Source: Dillenia suffruticosa (Eukaryota > Streptophyta > Magnoliopsida > Dilleniales > Dilleniaceae). Taken from it: a stretch of 64,000 bases of DNA. Both the position numbers and the translations under genes were made by a program. This document shows, piece by piece, positions 1 to 12,963 of this stretch. Below the pieces are notes generated by a model. That model was not told the DNA's origin and did not search any database. It saw only the letters and a list, made by a program, of their open reading frames with translations. The stretch's first letter is position 1; each line of letters begins with the position of its first letter. Where the stretch lies: NCBI GenBank assembly GCA_033439265.1, contig JAVTVX010000002.1:15465674-15529673 (forward strand), in the 5' to 3' direction.

Positions 1-960
1 AAAGATTCATGAAATTACGAGTCTCAACATTGCTTGAAATGCCCCAAGAGAACCATCGAGGCAAAACCTAGAAACCTAGAGGCTCTGTTCTACCATAATC
101 TGTTGACAATTGGTTGAGCTCATTTTATCAATTCAACTTAAACCATGGACAAGGTCTGCACCATGTGCAGAGGACTAGCAAAAAGACAGGCATTTTAAAA
201 GTTGATTGTAGTTCTAATTAAGATGAGATGAGATTTTTAGTAAAATATATGTGCCATATAAATTTTACCAAGGTCTTCACTATGTGTGATAATTTTTTTT
301 TTAATTATAAAATATTACAAATATAATAAAATAAATTAACGTAAAATAAAGATTTCTTAAATGAGATATTATGTACATAAAAATATTTATGTGCGACAAA
401 AATTTTATTTTTCCAATAACAAGAAAAACTAATAATAATTTTTTGGTTTAAAAAAATAGGGGAAAAAAAAACTAATACCCCTCGGTGTCATCATAAGAAG
501 TAATAATTTATGGCTAAATAATGTTATTTGTATAAAAATTATTAACCAAAATAAAAAATTCAAATATTAGATAATTTTATTAGTTATTAAAATACTACTC
601 ATGGTGCTTAAATTTAAAAATATTCTCTATTAATCTTAAGTAAATAAGCAATGTCATAACAATGAGTGCTAAAATGGCAAAGGAGAAATAAAATAATTTT
701 TAGTTATGGGAGGGGGTGATCAATTGTAAGTAATTAAATTATTTTTTAATTTTTATCTTTCCAAATGTTTAGTACAAAATAAAATATTAATTTTTATTTA
801 ATGAAAAACTTATAAATTTAAAATTGTATAAGGAAGGTGATTCTGCTTTATTAATATTGAGATAAATGAATAAATTATAAAAAAAAGGAGGCATTATATT
901 ATCGGCAGAGGTGGGGCTGAGAGGGGTTTGATGTCATTGTCGTAGCTGGTCGATTTTTGA
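1..960. other. AT-rich intergenic DNA, no gene seen
   Basis: AT-rich spacer with short poly-A and poly-T runs. No long ORF, RNA gene or repeat with clear boundaries is visible. The last ~100 bases are probably the proximal promoter of the MORN gene that follows, but I see no clear TATA box at a convincing distance. Confidence 0.6.
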
Positions 961-1037
961 AAGCAAGTTGTGGCTGCTTAACTTGGATTTGTGTGCAAAA
1001 ATACAGACGCCGCGCCCAAAACCAAAATCAGAGGACA

Positions 1038-1040
<3 letters not shown>

Positions 1041-1073
<33 letters not shown>
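1041..1073. repeat. (CT)n microsatellite in the 5' leader of the MORN gene
   Basis: Uninterrupted CT dinucleotides about 33 bases long, roughly 110 bases before the start codon. CT/GA tracts are common in plant 5' leaders; most genes in this window have one near the start. Likely length-polymorphic. Confidence 0.95.
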
Positions 1074-1076
<3 letters not shown>

Positions 1077-1184
1077 GCACACGGCACAACAGAACTCAAG
1101 ATTGCAACTACAAAATTATAACAAGATTAATAGAAGCTAGAGACAGAGAGAAAGAGAAAGAAAAGTGTTTGGCGGGGGTCTTAC

Positions 1185-4100
1185 ATGTTGAAGAAATCAG
1201 AAATTCATCCGATCGGAAAAGAAGAAGCACCGATCAGCTTCTGTTCCGATTTTAATTCAACCCCAGTTGAAAGATCCTCATCGGTCATTCAAACGCTATC
1301 AGAATTAAAGACTGCCCCTTTGCTACACCCAAATCAGCCCCAAATTGAAACCCTTAATTTGCCTTCAATTCCAAACCCATCAACACCAACGCTCCAAATA
1401 AATTTCCAAAATGAACCTATTTCTCCAAATCCAAAAACGACAAGCCCCAATTTCTCAATTCTTCACAAGAGGCCTCTAATGACCCAATCAAGATTCCCAC
1501 ATTACCCCCAAAACAGCACCCTAATTTCACAATCTTCTTCTTCAATTACTGTTCCATTGTCTTCAAAATCACTTGTCTTGAAGCTTTTTCGTCGCTTACA
1601 TAAAATCCATCACTTAAAATTCCTTATTTTGTCTGTTCCTTCGCTCTACTTCTTTCTTACTATATTTCCTCACAGATCATTTGTAATAGATTTCTTGTTT
1701 GTGTTTTCTTTCTCAACTGCACTTGTAATTTCACTTAAATTTGCACTCTCTCGCTTTTCTTCCATACGTTTGTTACTCGATTGGACACTACCCATCAAGT
1801 TCTCTGAATCCATTTCTTCATCCAAGCCTCGTCATCCTGTTTTATGGTCAATTGGGTCAAAGCAAAAGTCTGAAAAAAGACCAAATTCAGGGTCCTGGGT
1901 ACATGTTTTTAGTAATGGGGATGTGTATGAGGGAGAATTCCATAAGGGGAAGTGTTCAGGAAGTGGGGTCTATTATTATTACATGTGTGGAAGATATGAA
2001 GGGGATTGGGTAGATGAGAAGTATGATGGCTATGGGGTCGAGACATGGGCCAGAGGTAGCAGGTACCGCGGGCAGTATAGGCAGGGTTTGAGGCATGGAT
2101 TTGGAGTGTATAGGTTTTACACTGGGGATGTTTATGCTGGAGAGTGGTCTAATGGGCAGAGTCATGGGTGTGGAATTCATACTTGTGCTGATGGGAGTAG
2201 ATATGTTGGGGAGTTCAAGTGGGGTGTCAAACATGGGCGTGGTCATTACCATTTCAGGTTAGAGTTTCTATTCTTGGTTGTTAAATTTATTCCTTTGCGA
2301 TGTCATTTTTTTCCCTGTTTTACGAAATTGCACTGTCCAGTTTTGATGTTATTTCTTAGAGTTGCATTTTGTGGTTTAGGCTTCTGGTTTTAAATAACTG
2401 TTACTTCAATCTGGACTGTTGGAATGGCATTCTTGATATTGTTGATCTTTCTCTGGATTTTCAGCTATTGTCATCATGATATGAGTGTTTTTTTTTTCCT
2501 AAGAAAATTTAATATACATTTTACCTGCAATGTGAGATTGGCTATATATTAAGATGTTGCTAGAATGAAGTTTCTTGCTATATATACATCAATTAGTTTA
2601 TCAGGTTTACTGCTTAATCGTTTATTGCAGCAAACACAATGAGTCATTTGTTACTAAAATTAGTTTAGCTATCCTATTAGTGGTGGTGCATCATTTTTAT
2701 ATATGGCTAACTATTAATATTTCTTTCTTTTACAGATAGGTTGAACCTCTTTTTGAGCTCATATACTGTTTTCCATTTTTTATATATGATTTTTTTTTGG
2801 CTCTTTACTTACGAAATTTAATCTACATTTTATTGGCAATGTGAGTTATGGCAATATATTACAATATTGCTATAATGAAGTTTCTTTGTAACCATGTGGT
2901 TGAAGAATGATCAGGTTTAGCATCAATTAGTTTCTCAAGTTTACTGCTTCATCTTTTATGACATCAAAAGCAATGAGTCAATTGTGACTAAGATTGGTTT
3001 AGCTATACTTTTGGTGGTGGTACATCTTTTCATATATAGGTAACTATTAATGTTTCTCTCTTACTGACAAGTTGTATATCTTTTTGAGCACTTATGCTGT
3101 TTTCCATTTTGTTGGAGCCTCAGTTCGTGAAATTTATAAATTGTTTCTCCTATACTTCTTGTCCACAGACCATTATGCTGCTATGACACGTATTATCTAG
3201 AAAGTTATAATGCTACACCGTAAGCTGTCTGTCGTTTCTCATATTAATCATCTCTGCACTTTATTATTTGCCACTTCAGTATTTTGAACTTTGAATAGAG
3301 TATTAAAAACAGAGGTACAAATAATATGATTCTAGTTTGGAAGCTGCAAGGGTCATTACTTGAATGCAACAAACTAGTAAATTTTGTTTCTTTGGACTTT
3401 GGAGTCTTGAGACCAGTCAATTAATGTGGAGGGTTTGTTGGGGGGGGGGGGGGAGGGGGCGCCACATCCAATTTGACCCTCCAAAGACAGGAGATATGGC
3501 CAGTAATTAACAAAATTGCTCATTTGAACCAGTTGCTTCGTTTTAATTATGTGCATCAAATCTATAATTGTTGGCCAATCTACAGAGATTGCATCTTATG
3601 TGGCACTATACCTCTTTCAATACTGCTTTGAGTAGAATGCAGACGTTTACTTGCAATACAAACAAAGTAAGGTATTCTTTCATACCGTCTGAAAAATAGT
3701 TGACCATCTAGGACTTCTTCTAGATTTCATGTTTAATATGGGAGAACTTTTACCCGTCATACAGAAAATTTGTGTCTATTGGATTCTTGTTGAATGATCA
3801 TGTCATGTCTGGCCATTGTGTTTATCAGCCTTCATTGACGCTGGCTTCTCTTCAATGAAATCATTAGATAGTCAAATCTCTAGGTTTTTTGGTCAAAATG
3901 TATAATAGAATGTCAGTTCTCAACTTGTATAGGATAATGGCCAACAATCTATTGGCAGTCAAAGTGGTCCCCCTTGCAAACATCCTGCTAATCATGAACC
4001 ACTAGAGGATTGCAAGTGTAACCATTTCCGCCCTCTTTGTTTGAGTGGTCAATTGTTTCAAGTAGGTTACCCTTGTGACCTCTTCTATTTTTTTTTTTTT

Positions 4101-6263
4101 TTTTTTCGCTTTCCGTTTCCTGTTACTGCATGTAGGAGTCACCACGATCATTGATTAGTGGGATGAAAAGACCAGTAATTTTCCATGACTTTAAGATCCA
4201 TATAATGCTTATTCGACTTTATTATTTAATCGAAGAACAAATTATGGAGTGTCTTCCCTATTTATCTCCTAAAGAATTACTCACTTTAACTTTTCTAGTC
4301 CTAATTATTGTGGGTGGAGAAAGGGTCATGCTAGGAAAAGCACTTGAAAGCCTATAATACTCTTCTGAAAGTTATGTAAAGGCAATTGGGGCTAATTGGG
4401 TAATGGAGATAGTACAGTTAAATGATGTGTTGGGGCCACTTTATAAAAACTATTTGGAATTTTTCATTGAAAAACTAATTTATACATTTCCTCCAAATAC
4501 TTCTACTTTTTCCTTGCTTTCTCCAATTCATGCCGGAAGTTTTGCTTTTTCTATTAACAAAAGAAGTTGCTTATTCCACCATCTTCATCCACCAGTTTAC
4601 TCTTCCACTAGTTTCAACAAATAATGTTACACAAACATAACCTTGTTTCATCGGATAAAGACATAAGCTTTAAATTGTTCTCTGCAATCATGTGCAGGGA
4701 AATCGATAGCATGAGCAATTGTGAACACATATCTTTGTGAAATCCTCAATCTTGACATTTTGAGAACTGCCCTTTTCCATGATAGACCAGGGATGTATTT
4801 GGAAGGCAATGCATCTTCCAGAGAAACCAAGTTATTCTATAGTACTATAAATGCTTCTTAGGGACATACATGACAATTAACAGAATGATTTCTTCTATTC
4901 TTCCATGTATATATAATGCTGTTTAGGACTTCATTGGAGCCTGTCCATACTGCAAAATCAACTCACTGATAATTGCTGAAGTATTGCAGTGGAACATATC
5001 ATAGGTGTATTAAAGCCAATTAATTGACATATTTGATCATTGTGTGGCTTGCAGAAACGGTGACAGGTATGCTGGTGAATATTTTGCTGATAAGATGCAT
5101 GGTTTTGGAGTTTATCAATTTGGGAATGGACATAGATATGAGGGAGCCTGGCATGAGGGAAGAAGGCAAGGACTTGGTATGTACACCTTCAGGAATGGGG
5201 AGACTCAGTCTGGTCATTGGCAAAATGGGGTGCTTGACATTCCAAGCACTCAAACCACTCAACCAGGATCTCCATATGCCGTTGGCCATTCCAAAGTTCT
5301 AAATGCAGTCCAGGTAACCATCCTGATGGGAAAAATACTCCCATGGTGTGTAAAAACAAAAATGTGAATTGTTTCCTAGAAAGGCACGATGAGCAAGATA
5401 ATTTTGGTGTTAAATTTTTGTATTCAGACTACTAGGAAATAGGCAATGAAACAACCTGTCAGTATGGGACTCATGTTTGTAAGGCTCGTGGTGTTAGATG
5501 CTAAGCATAGATGACCAAATTCTCTCTAACTACACATCTAACCCTTGGTTAAAGCACACAAGAAATGAAGGGACTCCAGTAGATGGTTACTTGGGTTAGA
5601 ATTACTTGGCACCTGTTTGTAGCTTGTGATGTTTGTAGTACTGCTTTTGCTCATCATGTCATAAGCTCACATTACATTGGTGAATTATATATCTCTATTT
5701 GCTCATAACCCTTCTGAGGATGAAGATTCATCTACTTCCCAAGTAAAAAAGTGGTTTGTAATTTTCTTTTCTGGGTGGTTCTGGAAGGGAGACTCAAAAC
5801 TGAAATATTGTTTGAGGGGAAATTTGGTATCACTCGGCTACAAGGACCAGTTCAAATTGTTTAGAGATTGCATTGGTATTTTGGGTAACATAAATAATTA
5901 GCATAAGTTGTTAAATCGGGCATGCAACTGTAATACTCAAAATCACTTGCAGCAATTTGCATATTCTACTCTTAACGGAGAGCAGCTGTGCTTGCCAGAG
6001 ACTCCAAAATACCAATTTCTTTTGGCTAAAGACCTCTATGAGTCGCGTCTATCTATTTTTACTTGATCTTATCCTGTTTCCAGGAAGCACAACGAGCTGC
6101 TGACAAGGCATATGATGTGGCAAAAGTTGATGAAAGGGTGAATAGAGCCACAGCAGCAGCAACTAGGTCTGCCAATGCTGCAAGGGTTGCAGCAGTAAAG
6201 GCTGTCCAAAGGCGAAATCATCATAATGGCAACAATGATGAGCCACCACTTCTAGATGTCTGA
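1185..6263 (+). CDS. MORN-repeat protein with two predicted membrane segments
   Basis: Three coding exons are supported: 1185-2257, 5055-5313 and 6084-6263, giving 503 residues. The first intron interrupts an Arg codon (AG|A) and the second is phase 0. Residues ~143-187 hold two hydrophobic stretches (LKFLILSVPSLYFFLTIF and FVIDFLFVFSFSTALVISL) that look like membrane spans. Residues ~247-425 carry seven to eight MORN repeats of the form G-x-Y-x-G-x-W/F...H-G-x-G. The C-terminus (~444-485) is Ala/Arg-rich and probably helical, ending in an acidic tail. Plant relatives are often labelled 'histone H3 K4 methyltransferase SET7/9 family', but no SET domain is present; only MORN repeats are shared with SET7/9. 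MORN repeats usually mediate lipid or protein contact, so a membrane-associated scaffold is inferred. The start is the first ATG in frame with the Ser/Pro-rich N-terminus. The family also contains PIP5K enzymes, but no kinase domain is seen here. Confidence 0.92.
2485..3114 (+). repeat. ~300-bp tandem duplication inside MORN intron 1
   Basis: Two diverged head-to-tail copies, ~2485-2785 and ~2786-3114. Shared landmarks in the same order are a poly-T start, 'aatttaat.tacatttta', 'gcaatgtgag', 'aatgaagtttctt', 'catcaattagttt', 'gtttactgctt', 'caatgagtca', 'ggtttagctat'-like, 'taactattaat' and 'tgttttccattttt'. Roughly 75-80% identical by eye. No coding potential. Confidence 0.85.
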
Positions 6264-6742
6264 TCCAATAAGTGGTACTTCAATATTTACTCCAGTTTTA
6301 CAGAAGCATATTATTTTTTCTGATTACTGGAAGAGAGTTCACATATCCCGTAATGGGCTTTTCTTTCTTGTATCTTCTTTTCCTTTCTTCTTTCTGGTAT
6401 CTTCTCCTTTCCTCATCTTTGATATCAGGCATTGAAATTGTGAGGTACTGGCTTGGAACCACATTCAGTTGGTCAAGGTAGCTGAATTGAGGAGCAAGTA
6501 AGATCCCTCCTTGTTTTTTGGGGCTTCAAGTAACATGTAAATGGCGTATGAGCTAAAGGTGTAAATTTTTGGGCACCTTATTAGGTGTTTTGAGTTTATC
6601 CGAGTGTGATATTTCTGTTTGTAAAGTTGAGTAGCTTCATGCCTTGGAGCACGCTGTAATGTCCAGATGCTCTGATGTATATTAGGAATGAAATTGCAAT
6701 CTAGAGAAGCCTCTTTCCCTCCCTCCCTCTCTGTCTCTGTGA

Positions 6743-7089
6743 CAACCATGCACCTTCTGTGCACAAGTTTCTCCCCCATGGTATGGTGCACTCCCAGGTT
6801 TCAATCTTTTGCGTTTTTTTTGTTTTTATCATCTGTATTCGGGTTTTGTCAACTAATTCGGTTCGAATATTATGGGATACATTTTAAGGGTTAGTTTTTC
6901 TAAATTCTTTTTCGTCATTTTTAGGATATGAACTCAAGACTTTTTATTAAGGGAGTAGAGTGTTTGATCATTTAATCCAAATGAGCTTAATAACCATGCA
7001 CCTTTTTTTTTTTTAAGTAACCATGCACCTTGCTGTGCACTGTGTTTCTCCCCCATGATATGGTGCACTCCCAGTTTTCAATCTTTCGC
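6743..7089 (+). repeat. ~68-bp direct repeat flanking a SINE-like insertion
   Basis: Near-identical segments at ~6743-6812 and ~7017-7089 share 'aaccatgcacctt', 'tttctcccccatg', 'tatggtgcactccca' and 'tttcaatcttt'. A SINE-like element on the minus strand (6813-6982) lies between them, and a third short copy of 'aaccatgcacctt' sits at ~6990. The repeats are too long for an ordinary SINE target-site duplication, so a local segmental duplication is more likely. The first copy is at or just past the MORN 3' UTR. Confidence 0.85.
6813..6982 (-). mobile_element. SINE-like element, minus orientation, degenerate
   Basis: On the plus strand it opens with a poly-T run. It then has 'taattcggttcgaatattat' and, further right, reverse-complement B-box-like 'gaactcaag' and A-box-like 'gatcatttaatcc'. 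The 'taattcg.ttcgaatatt' core recurs at ~49539, ~50566 and ~51033, which supports one repeat family. No protein is encoded. Confidence 0.55.
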
Positions 7090-7127
7090 TAATTCTATTA
7101 CCAAAACCAAAACCTAAAGAGAAACAA

Positions 7128-7340
7128 TGCTGGGAAGAGTACAAATATTTCATATTAAGAATTGGGGTTTGAGTCTTATTAGTGATAAAAACGATATTAG
7201 GAGAGTTTATTTTCAATTGGGATTCGACAATAGCTCAACCGAGATTAGTAGGAGTAAAGTTTTGGATACTCAGTGGTGCATCAAATTGAGGGGATAAAAA
7301 AAAATAAAAAAAAAATAAAAATAAAAAAAAAAAAAAAACA
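7128..7340 (+). mobile_element. SINE-like element, plus orientation
   Basis: Contains B-box-like 'ggggtttgagtc', then a body with 'gacaatagctcaaccgag', 'ttagtaggag', 'ggatactc' and 'gtgcatcaa', and ends in a long A-rich tail (7297-7339). The body lines up with 62245-62341 ('gacaatagctcggctgag', 'gaatactcgatagtgtatcaa', A-tail). The A-box end is poorly preserved, so the left edge is approximate. Confidence 0.6.
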
Positions 7341-7439
7341 CCAAAAGAGGTTCCCATGCGCTTCCCATGCCACAGGACACCAAAAAGACTTGGAGATGGA
7401 TGAGATGACCCAATTCTTCTAGGTCTCAACCCGTCGTAT

Positions 7440-7549
7440 ATGAAAACTTCTTTTAAAACGGAAATTTTTTATTTTTGAAACATTTTAACGTTTAAATTAG
7501 TTAATATTTACATAAAAAATTTTATATTTTTTTATAATTAATTAAATAT

Positions 7550-7608
<59 letters not shown>

Positions 7609-7800
7609 TAATTTATATTTTTATATTATTTATTTCTTAATTATTAATTACAAATTTAATCATTTTAAATTTTTATTATAACATAATGATGATATTATTT
7701 TCATAAAATAATCAATATTTATATAAAAAATATTTATATTTATTATATTTTCATATTTGTACTTATTTTCATTTCTTGCACTCTTATAAAAAGTTTTCCT
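7440..7800. repeat. AT-rich stretch with a (TTTA)n microsatellite
   Basis: A TTTA tetranucleotide tract runs from about 7551 to 7608, embedded in >85% AT DNA. No gene is seen between the SINE-like copy and the 3' flank of the eL43 gene. Confidence 0.85.
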
Positions 7801-8309
7801 GGATCATTTCGAAACAGTCTCAACCAAAATTTCATATCCGCACAAATTCGGACCAACCGTGAGGTGCGATCTTCCTCGAGCAAAAATTCTAGACAGCAGA
7901 GATTTAGCAAGACAGGAACACCACCAAAACCATTTTGTCCTATAAATACATGGAAAATAACATGGAGTAGCTAAACTGAAGAACAATCGCAAAAACAAAG
8001 TCAGGTTTCTCGTAGCTGAGAAGCACTACATGATCATATTAAGTGCTCTGCTCTCAATTGATCTGACACATTGCATTTGATGAAATTTGAGGTTCACATA
8101 AAATGGCTGAAGGTTCAAAATTGATCCCAAATAGTAATCTCAGCTTACGAAACAAAATAAGGACACTTTTTAAACAACTTCAACAACATCCCATATGGGA
8201 CTTGTAGCACCACTTAAAGCCATATACCACCAACTACAGTAATTGAAGACAAAACATGGAGTTCAAATGACAAAAACAAAATCTACGTCCAACTAAATTA
8301 ACAAGCCTT

Positions 8310-9959
<1,650 letters not shown>

Positions 9960-10029
9960 TTTCTTCGGCTGGAAAGGTTTGGAGAGGAAGATGAGGCGGC
10001 TTTGCGCGAGAGAATGGAAGAGTGGAGAA

Positions 10030-10124
10030 TAAACCCTAACTCGCTGAATGCTCTTATAGAAGCCGATTATGTAAGGACTGGACCAAGTTTGGGCCCATCT
10101 TTGTTGCAGACAAACCCAGCCCAA
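10030..10124 (-). promoter_or_regulatory. Telo-box and site II elements of the eL43 promoter
   Basis: A telo-box (aaaccctaa) lies at 10031-10039, about 75 bases upstream of the ATG. Site II-type motifs follow: 'tgggccc' at ~10090-10096 and 'gccca' at 10119-10123 (TGGGC on the gene's strand). This pairing is the known signature of plant ribosomal-protein promoters that respond to TCP factors and growth state. Function here is inferred. Confidence 0.7.
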
Positions 10125-10139
10125 ATGGTGTAAATAAAA

Positions 10140-10434
10140 TCAGAGGAAGATGAGTTGCCTCTTGATCTAACCAACCATATTTAGATGTCCCGAGGTCCTA
10201 AACATATATATATATATATTGTAAATAAAATAATTTTTTTAAGAGCTCGATATTGAATACAAAATGAAAACTTATGTAAATTTTTAAATTAATTTATCTG
10301 CTATCCTGGTATATATTTGTCTTATTAAAATAGGAAGAAGAAAAAAAAAACAAAAGAGAGAGAGTAGTGTCTAATTTTGAATATAGAATTATTCTATGAT
10401 TAATTTCTGTATTTACAAATATTACAAAAATTAT
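10140..10434. other. AT-rich spacer upstream of eL43
   Basis: Short TA microsatellite at ~10206-10219 and A-rich runs at ~10330-10365. No gene or element with clear limits seen. Confidence 0.6.
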
Positions 10435-11606
10435 TGTCTCTTTTGGGGTTTTGATGATAACAAAATTTTTCATATTATTCTGATAATTTTACTAAATATG
10501 TAAATCAAAATTTCTAATAAAAAGTTCATAAAAATTACTATAGAGGATGTTATAGAGATAAGTTATTTTTTATTATAGAAACCATCATAAAAGTTACTAT
10601 AGAGGATGTTATAGAGACAAATTATCTTAGATCGTAGAAACCGTTACAGAAGTAGAATTTCATTAGTCGAAAACCCAGTTCAACAATCTAAATATAGAGT
10701 GAGTATTACACTTAGTTTAAAAATATATTCAAATATACATATTAATCGTTCAACAGCTGAAAATCAAAATTGTTGAAATTTAAATTTGAAATTCTAAAGA
10801 ATTAGGCAAATTTTAAAAAAGAGTGACATGATCATTTAGCCATCCAGCCTATTATATTTTATTGAGTGATCAAGTAATTTCAAAATTCAAAAATTAAAAA
10901 TCAAATAATGGATAAAAGACTTTAAATTCTAATATTTACGGCACTAAAATATTGAAAATAAGGTAAATAAATATATGAGTGAAGTTAGCTAGTCATTTAA
11001 ATTTCAAAACAGAAGAAGCTTTGTTTTTTGAGACTTTTGAATTTTCAGCAAAATTTATCTTTCGAAAAAATTTAAATCAATTTGTACAAATATTAAAAGG
11101 GAAATTTAAACTTCAAATTTGAATTTTTGTAGTTGATTTTATTTCAAGATATTAGGAAAAATTTCAGTACTTAAATTTTGGGAGTTTTCTCAGAAAAGTT
11201 ACTGTTCATTGGTTGGTTGTATATTACAAAGATTTATATTTGAACTACTTACAAAAGAATAAGAGTGAAGAAATCTTTACATATGAAGTGTGTCACTTGA
11301 TCATAGGATGCTGTCCTCTGCAAAAGATTTTCTACACTTGTATTCTTTTAAGTTGAGTTTTGTGAGGTAGACTCGGTAAGATTTGTAAGACTACTACTAT
11401 TGGACGAAGGCATTTTCAAACAAGGAAGCTCGGAAGATCAAAAGTCAACAGCACTTGAGTTGTATTTTGTAACTTCGTATTATAATAAAAAACTAGTAAG
11501 TTGTTAGATTCTCATTTATTAGCTGGAAGAATGGACGTAGGTATAAGAATGAACGACTATAAAATTAGATTTGTCTTTTTATCTTTACTTTATTTTCTAT
11601 ATTTAT
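10435..11606 (+). mobile_element. Probable solo LTR, Ty1/copia-like (fossil)
   Basis: About 1.17 kb without coding capacity. The left edge is 'tgtctcttttggggttttgatgataacaaaa', written here only as the known copia-type 'TG...gttttgatgataac' start. The right part has 'ttgtaact', 'gctggaagaatggacgtagg' and a T-rich run ending 'tttattttctatattta', an arrangement seen at the 3' end of many plant copia LTRs. No internal gag-pol region or second LTR lies beside it, so it is a solo LTR or fragment. It looks old and degenerate. No clear target-site duplication was found, so edges are approximate. It contains a local ~60-bp tandem repeat. Confidence 0.45.
10524..10643 (+). repeat. Two ~60-bp tandem copies
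   Basis: Copies at 10524-10583 and 10584-10643 share 'ttactatagaggatgttata' followed by 'gaga.aa.ttat' and end in 'tagaaacc'. They lie within the probable LTR. Confidence 0.85.
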
Positions 11607-11797
11607 AATGACCATAAAATTATTTTAAATTTAAATGAAATTAGATTAAATTAAAAAAAAATTAATCAAAAATAACAAATTCAACCCTTTTTTTTATTGT
11701 CATCGGGACAAACAATAAATGTTAAGATAGCATTAGATATAAAATAAAAGAATAGGGGAAAAATACTGGAGGGAAGTCTATAAGGGTATTGTTTTAC

Positions 11798-11849
11798 CAT
11801 ATATATATATATATTAACATCTAAATGATTTCTGCCCCCTATAATTTAA

Positions 11850-11884
<35 letters not shown>

Positions 11885-12370
11885 AAATTGATTTAATATA
11901 AATTATCTTCTCTAAAAATAATAACGATAAATTTCTCTCTCTAAAAGAATTAAATTGTTTAAAATTTATCTCTTTTAATATCTTAAATTTAAATTTTCAT
12001 TCTAAAAAAGTTAAATTTTATTGTCTCTCTAAATCTAATTACAATTATTTTCTTTCACTAAAAAAAATAATAAAAATAATCACATTTTTTCTCTAAATAC
12101 ATTTATTTTGAATTTTACTCACTAAAAAAAAACTAAAATTAGTTTTTCTCTCTAAAATTAAACATATTAATATTCTATCTCTATAAAATTTAAATTATTT
12201 TAAATTTTATCTCTCTAAATCTATTGATTTTAAATTTTCTCTTACTTCTCTAAAATTAAATGCATAAATTTTTTGAAAAAAAATTAATTTAATTTATATT
12301 TCTTTCTAAAAAAATATTAGTTTTAAGTTCTCTCTCTTTGAAAATTCAATTTTATTTTTTTATAAAATTA
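11798..12370 (+). repeat. Diffuse TCTCTCTAAA-rich block
   Basis: A TA run (~11800-11814) and a CT tract (~11854-11882) are followed by ~480 bases. In these, 'tctctctaaa' or close variants recur every ~40-70 bases between A/T-rich fillers. It has the look of a decayed minisatellite or expanded microsatellite. No coding capacity. Confidence 0.65.
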
Positions 12371-12924
12371 AATACATTTTACAACAACACTAGTTTTTGA
12401 TAAAGTAAGTGATGATAGTTTATTACCTTAACGATTTTTAAAAATATTTGAGAAAAGTCTATTATGTATTTTGAGAAATAAAAAATTTAATTTGGATAAT
12501 AAATTTTGAAAATATGAAACGATCTGAACCGTTGTGTAAATCGTAGATTAATCCTAACCGCTTGTTCGAACCACCACAGTAAACCAAGTGCTATCATTTT
12601 ATGCTACCGAATGTCACGCCAAAATCTTCACACATGTTCTAAGCCATCAAACAAACCCTAATGATTGTATTCCGATATATGGTATGATTTTAGTCATACA
12701 CGTATTTCCATCTCACCTTCACACTTATCATCACGTTCCAACCACGGTCAACACTTGTCAAGCTTGGCCTTTACACGGTTCGATCCTGACCCTTGATTCA
12801 AGCTCCACATGTAAGATCAAGCTATAAACATTGGTGTTCTCTGACTCTAAACTTACACAACCCTTGAGAAGTAGGAGACGAAGGGGTTAAAGAGAAAGTA
12901 AGAAGGGGAGGAAGAAAGAAAAAT

Positions 12925-12963
<39 letters not shown>

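Noticed and set aside
1741-2013. 90-codon plus-strand ORF
   Set aside because: Out-of-frame shadow of MORN exon 1.
1956-2252. 98-codon ORF on the minus strand
   Set aside because: Antisense shadow of the MORN repeats in exon 1; its Pro/Ser/Ile repeats arise from the repeat structure of the sense strand.
12588-12827. 79-codon plus-strand ORF
   Set aside because: His/Thr-rich by composition, no domain, and no supporting gene structure.
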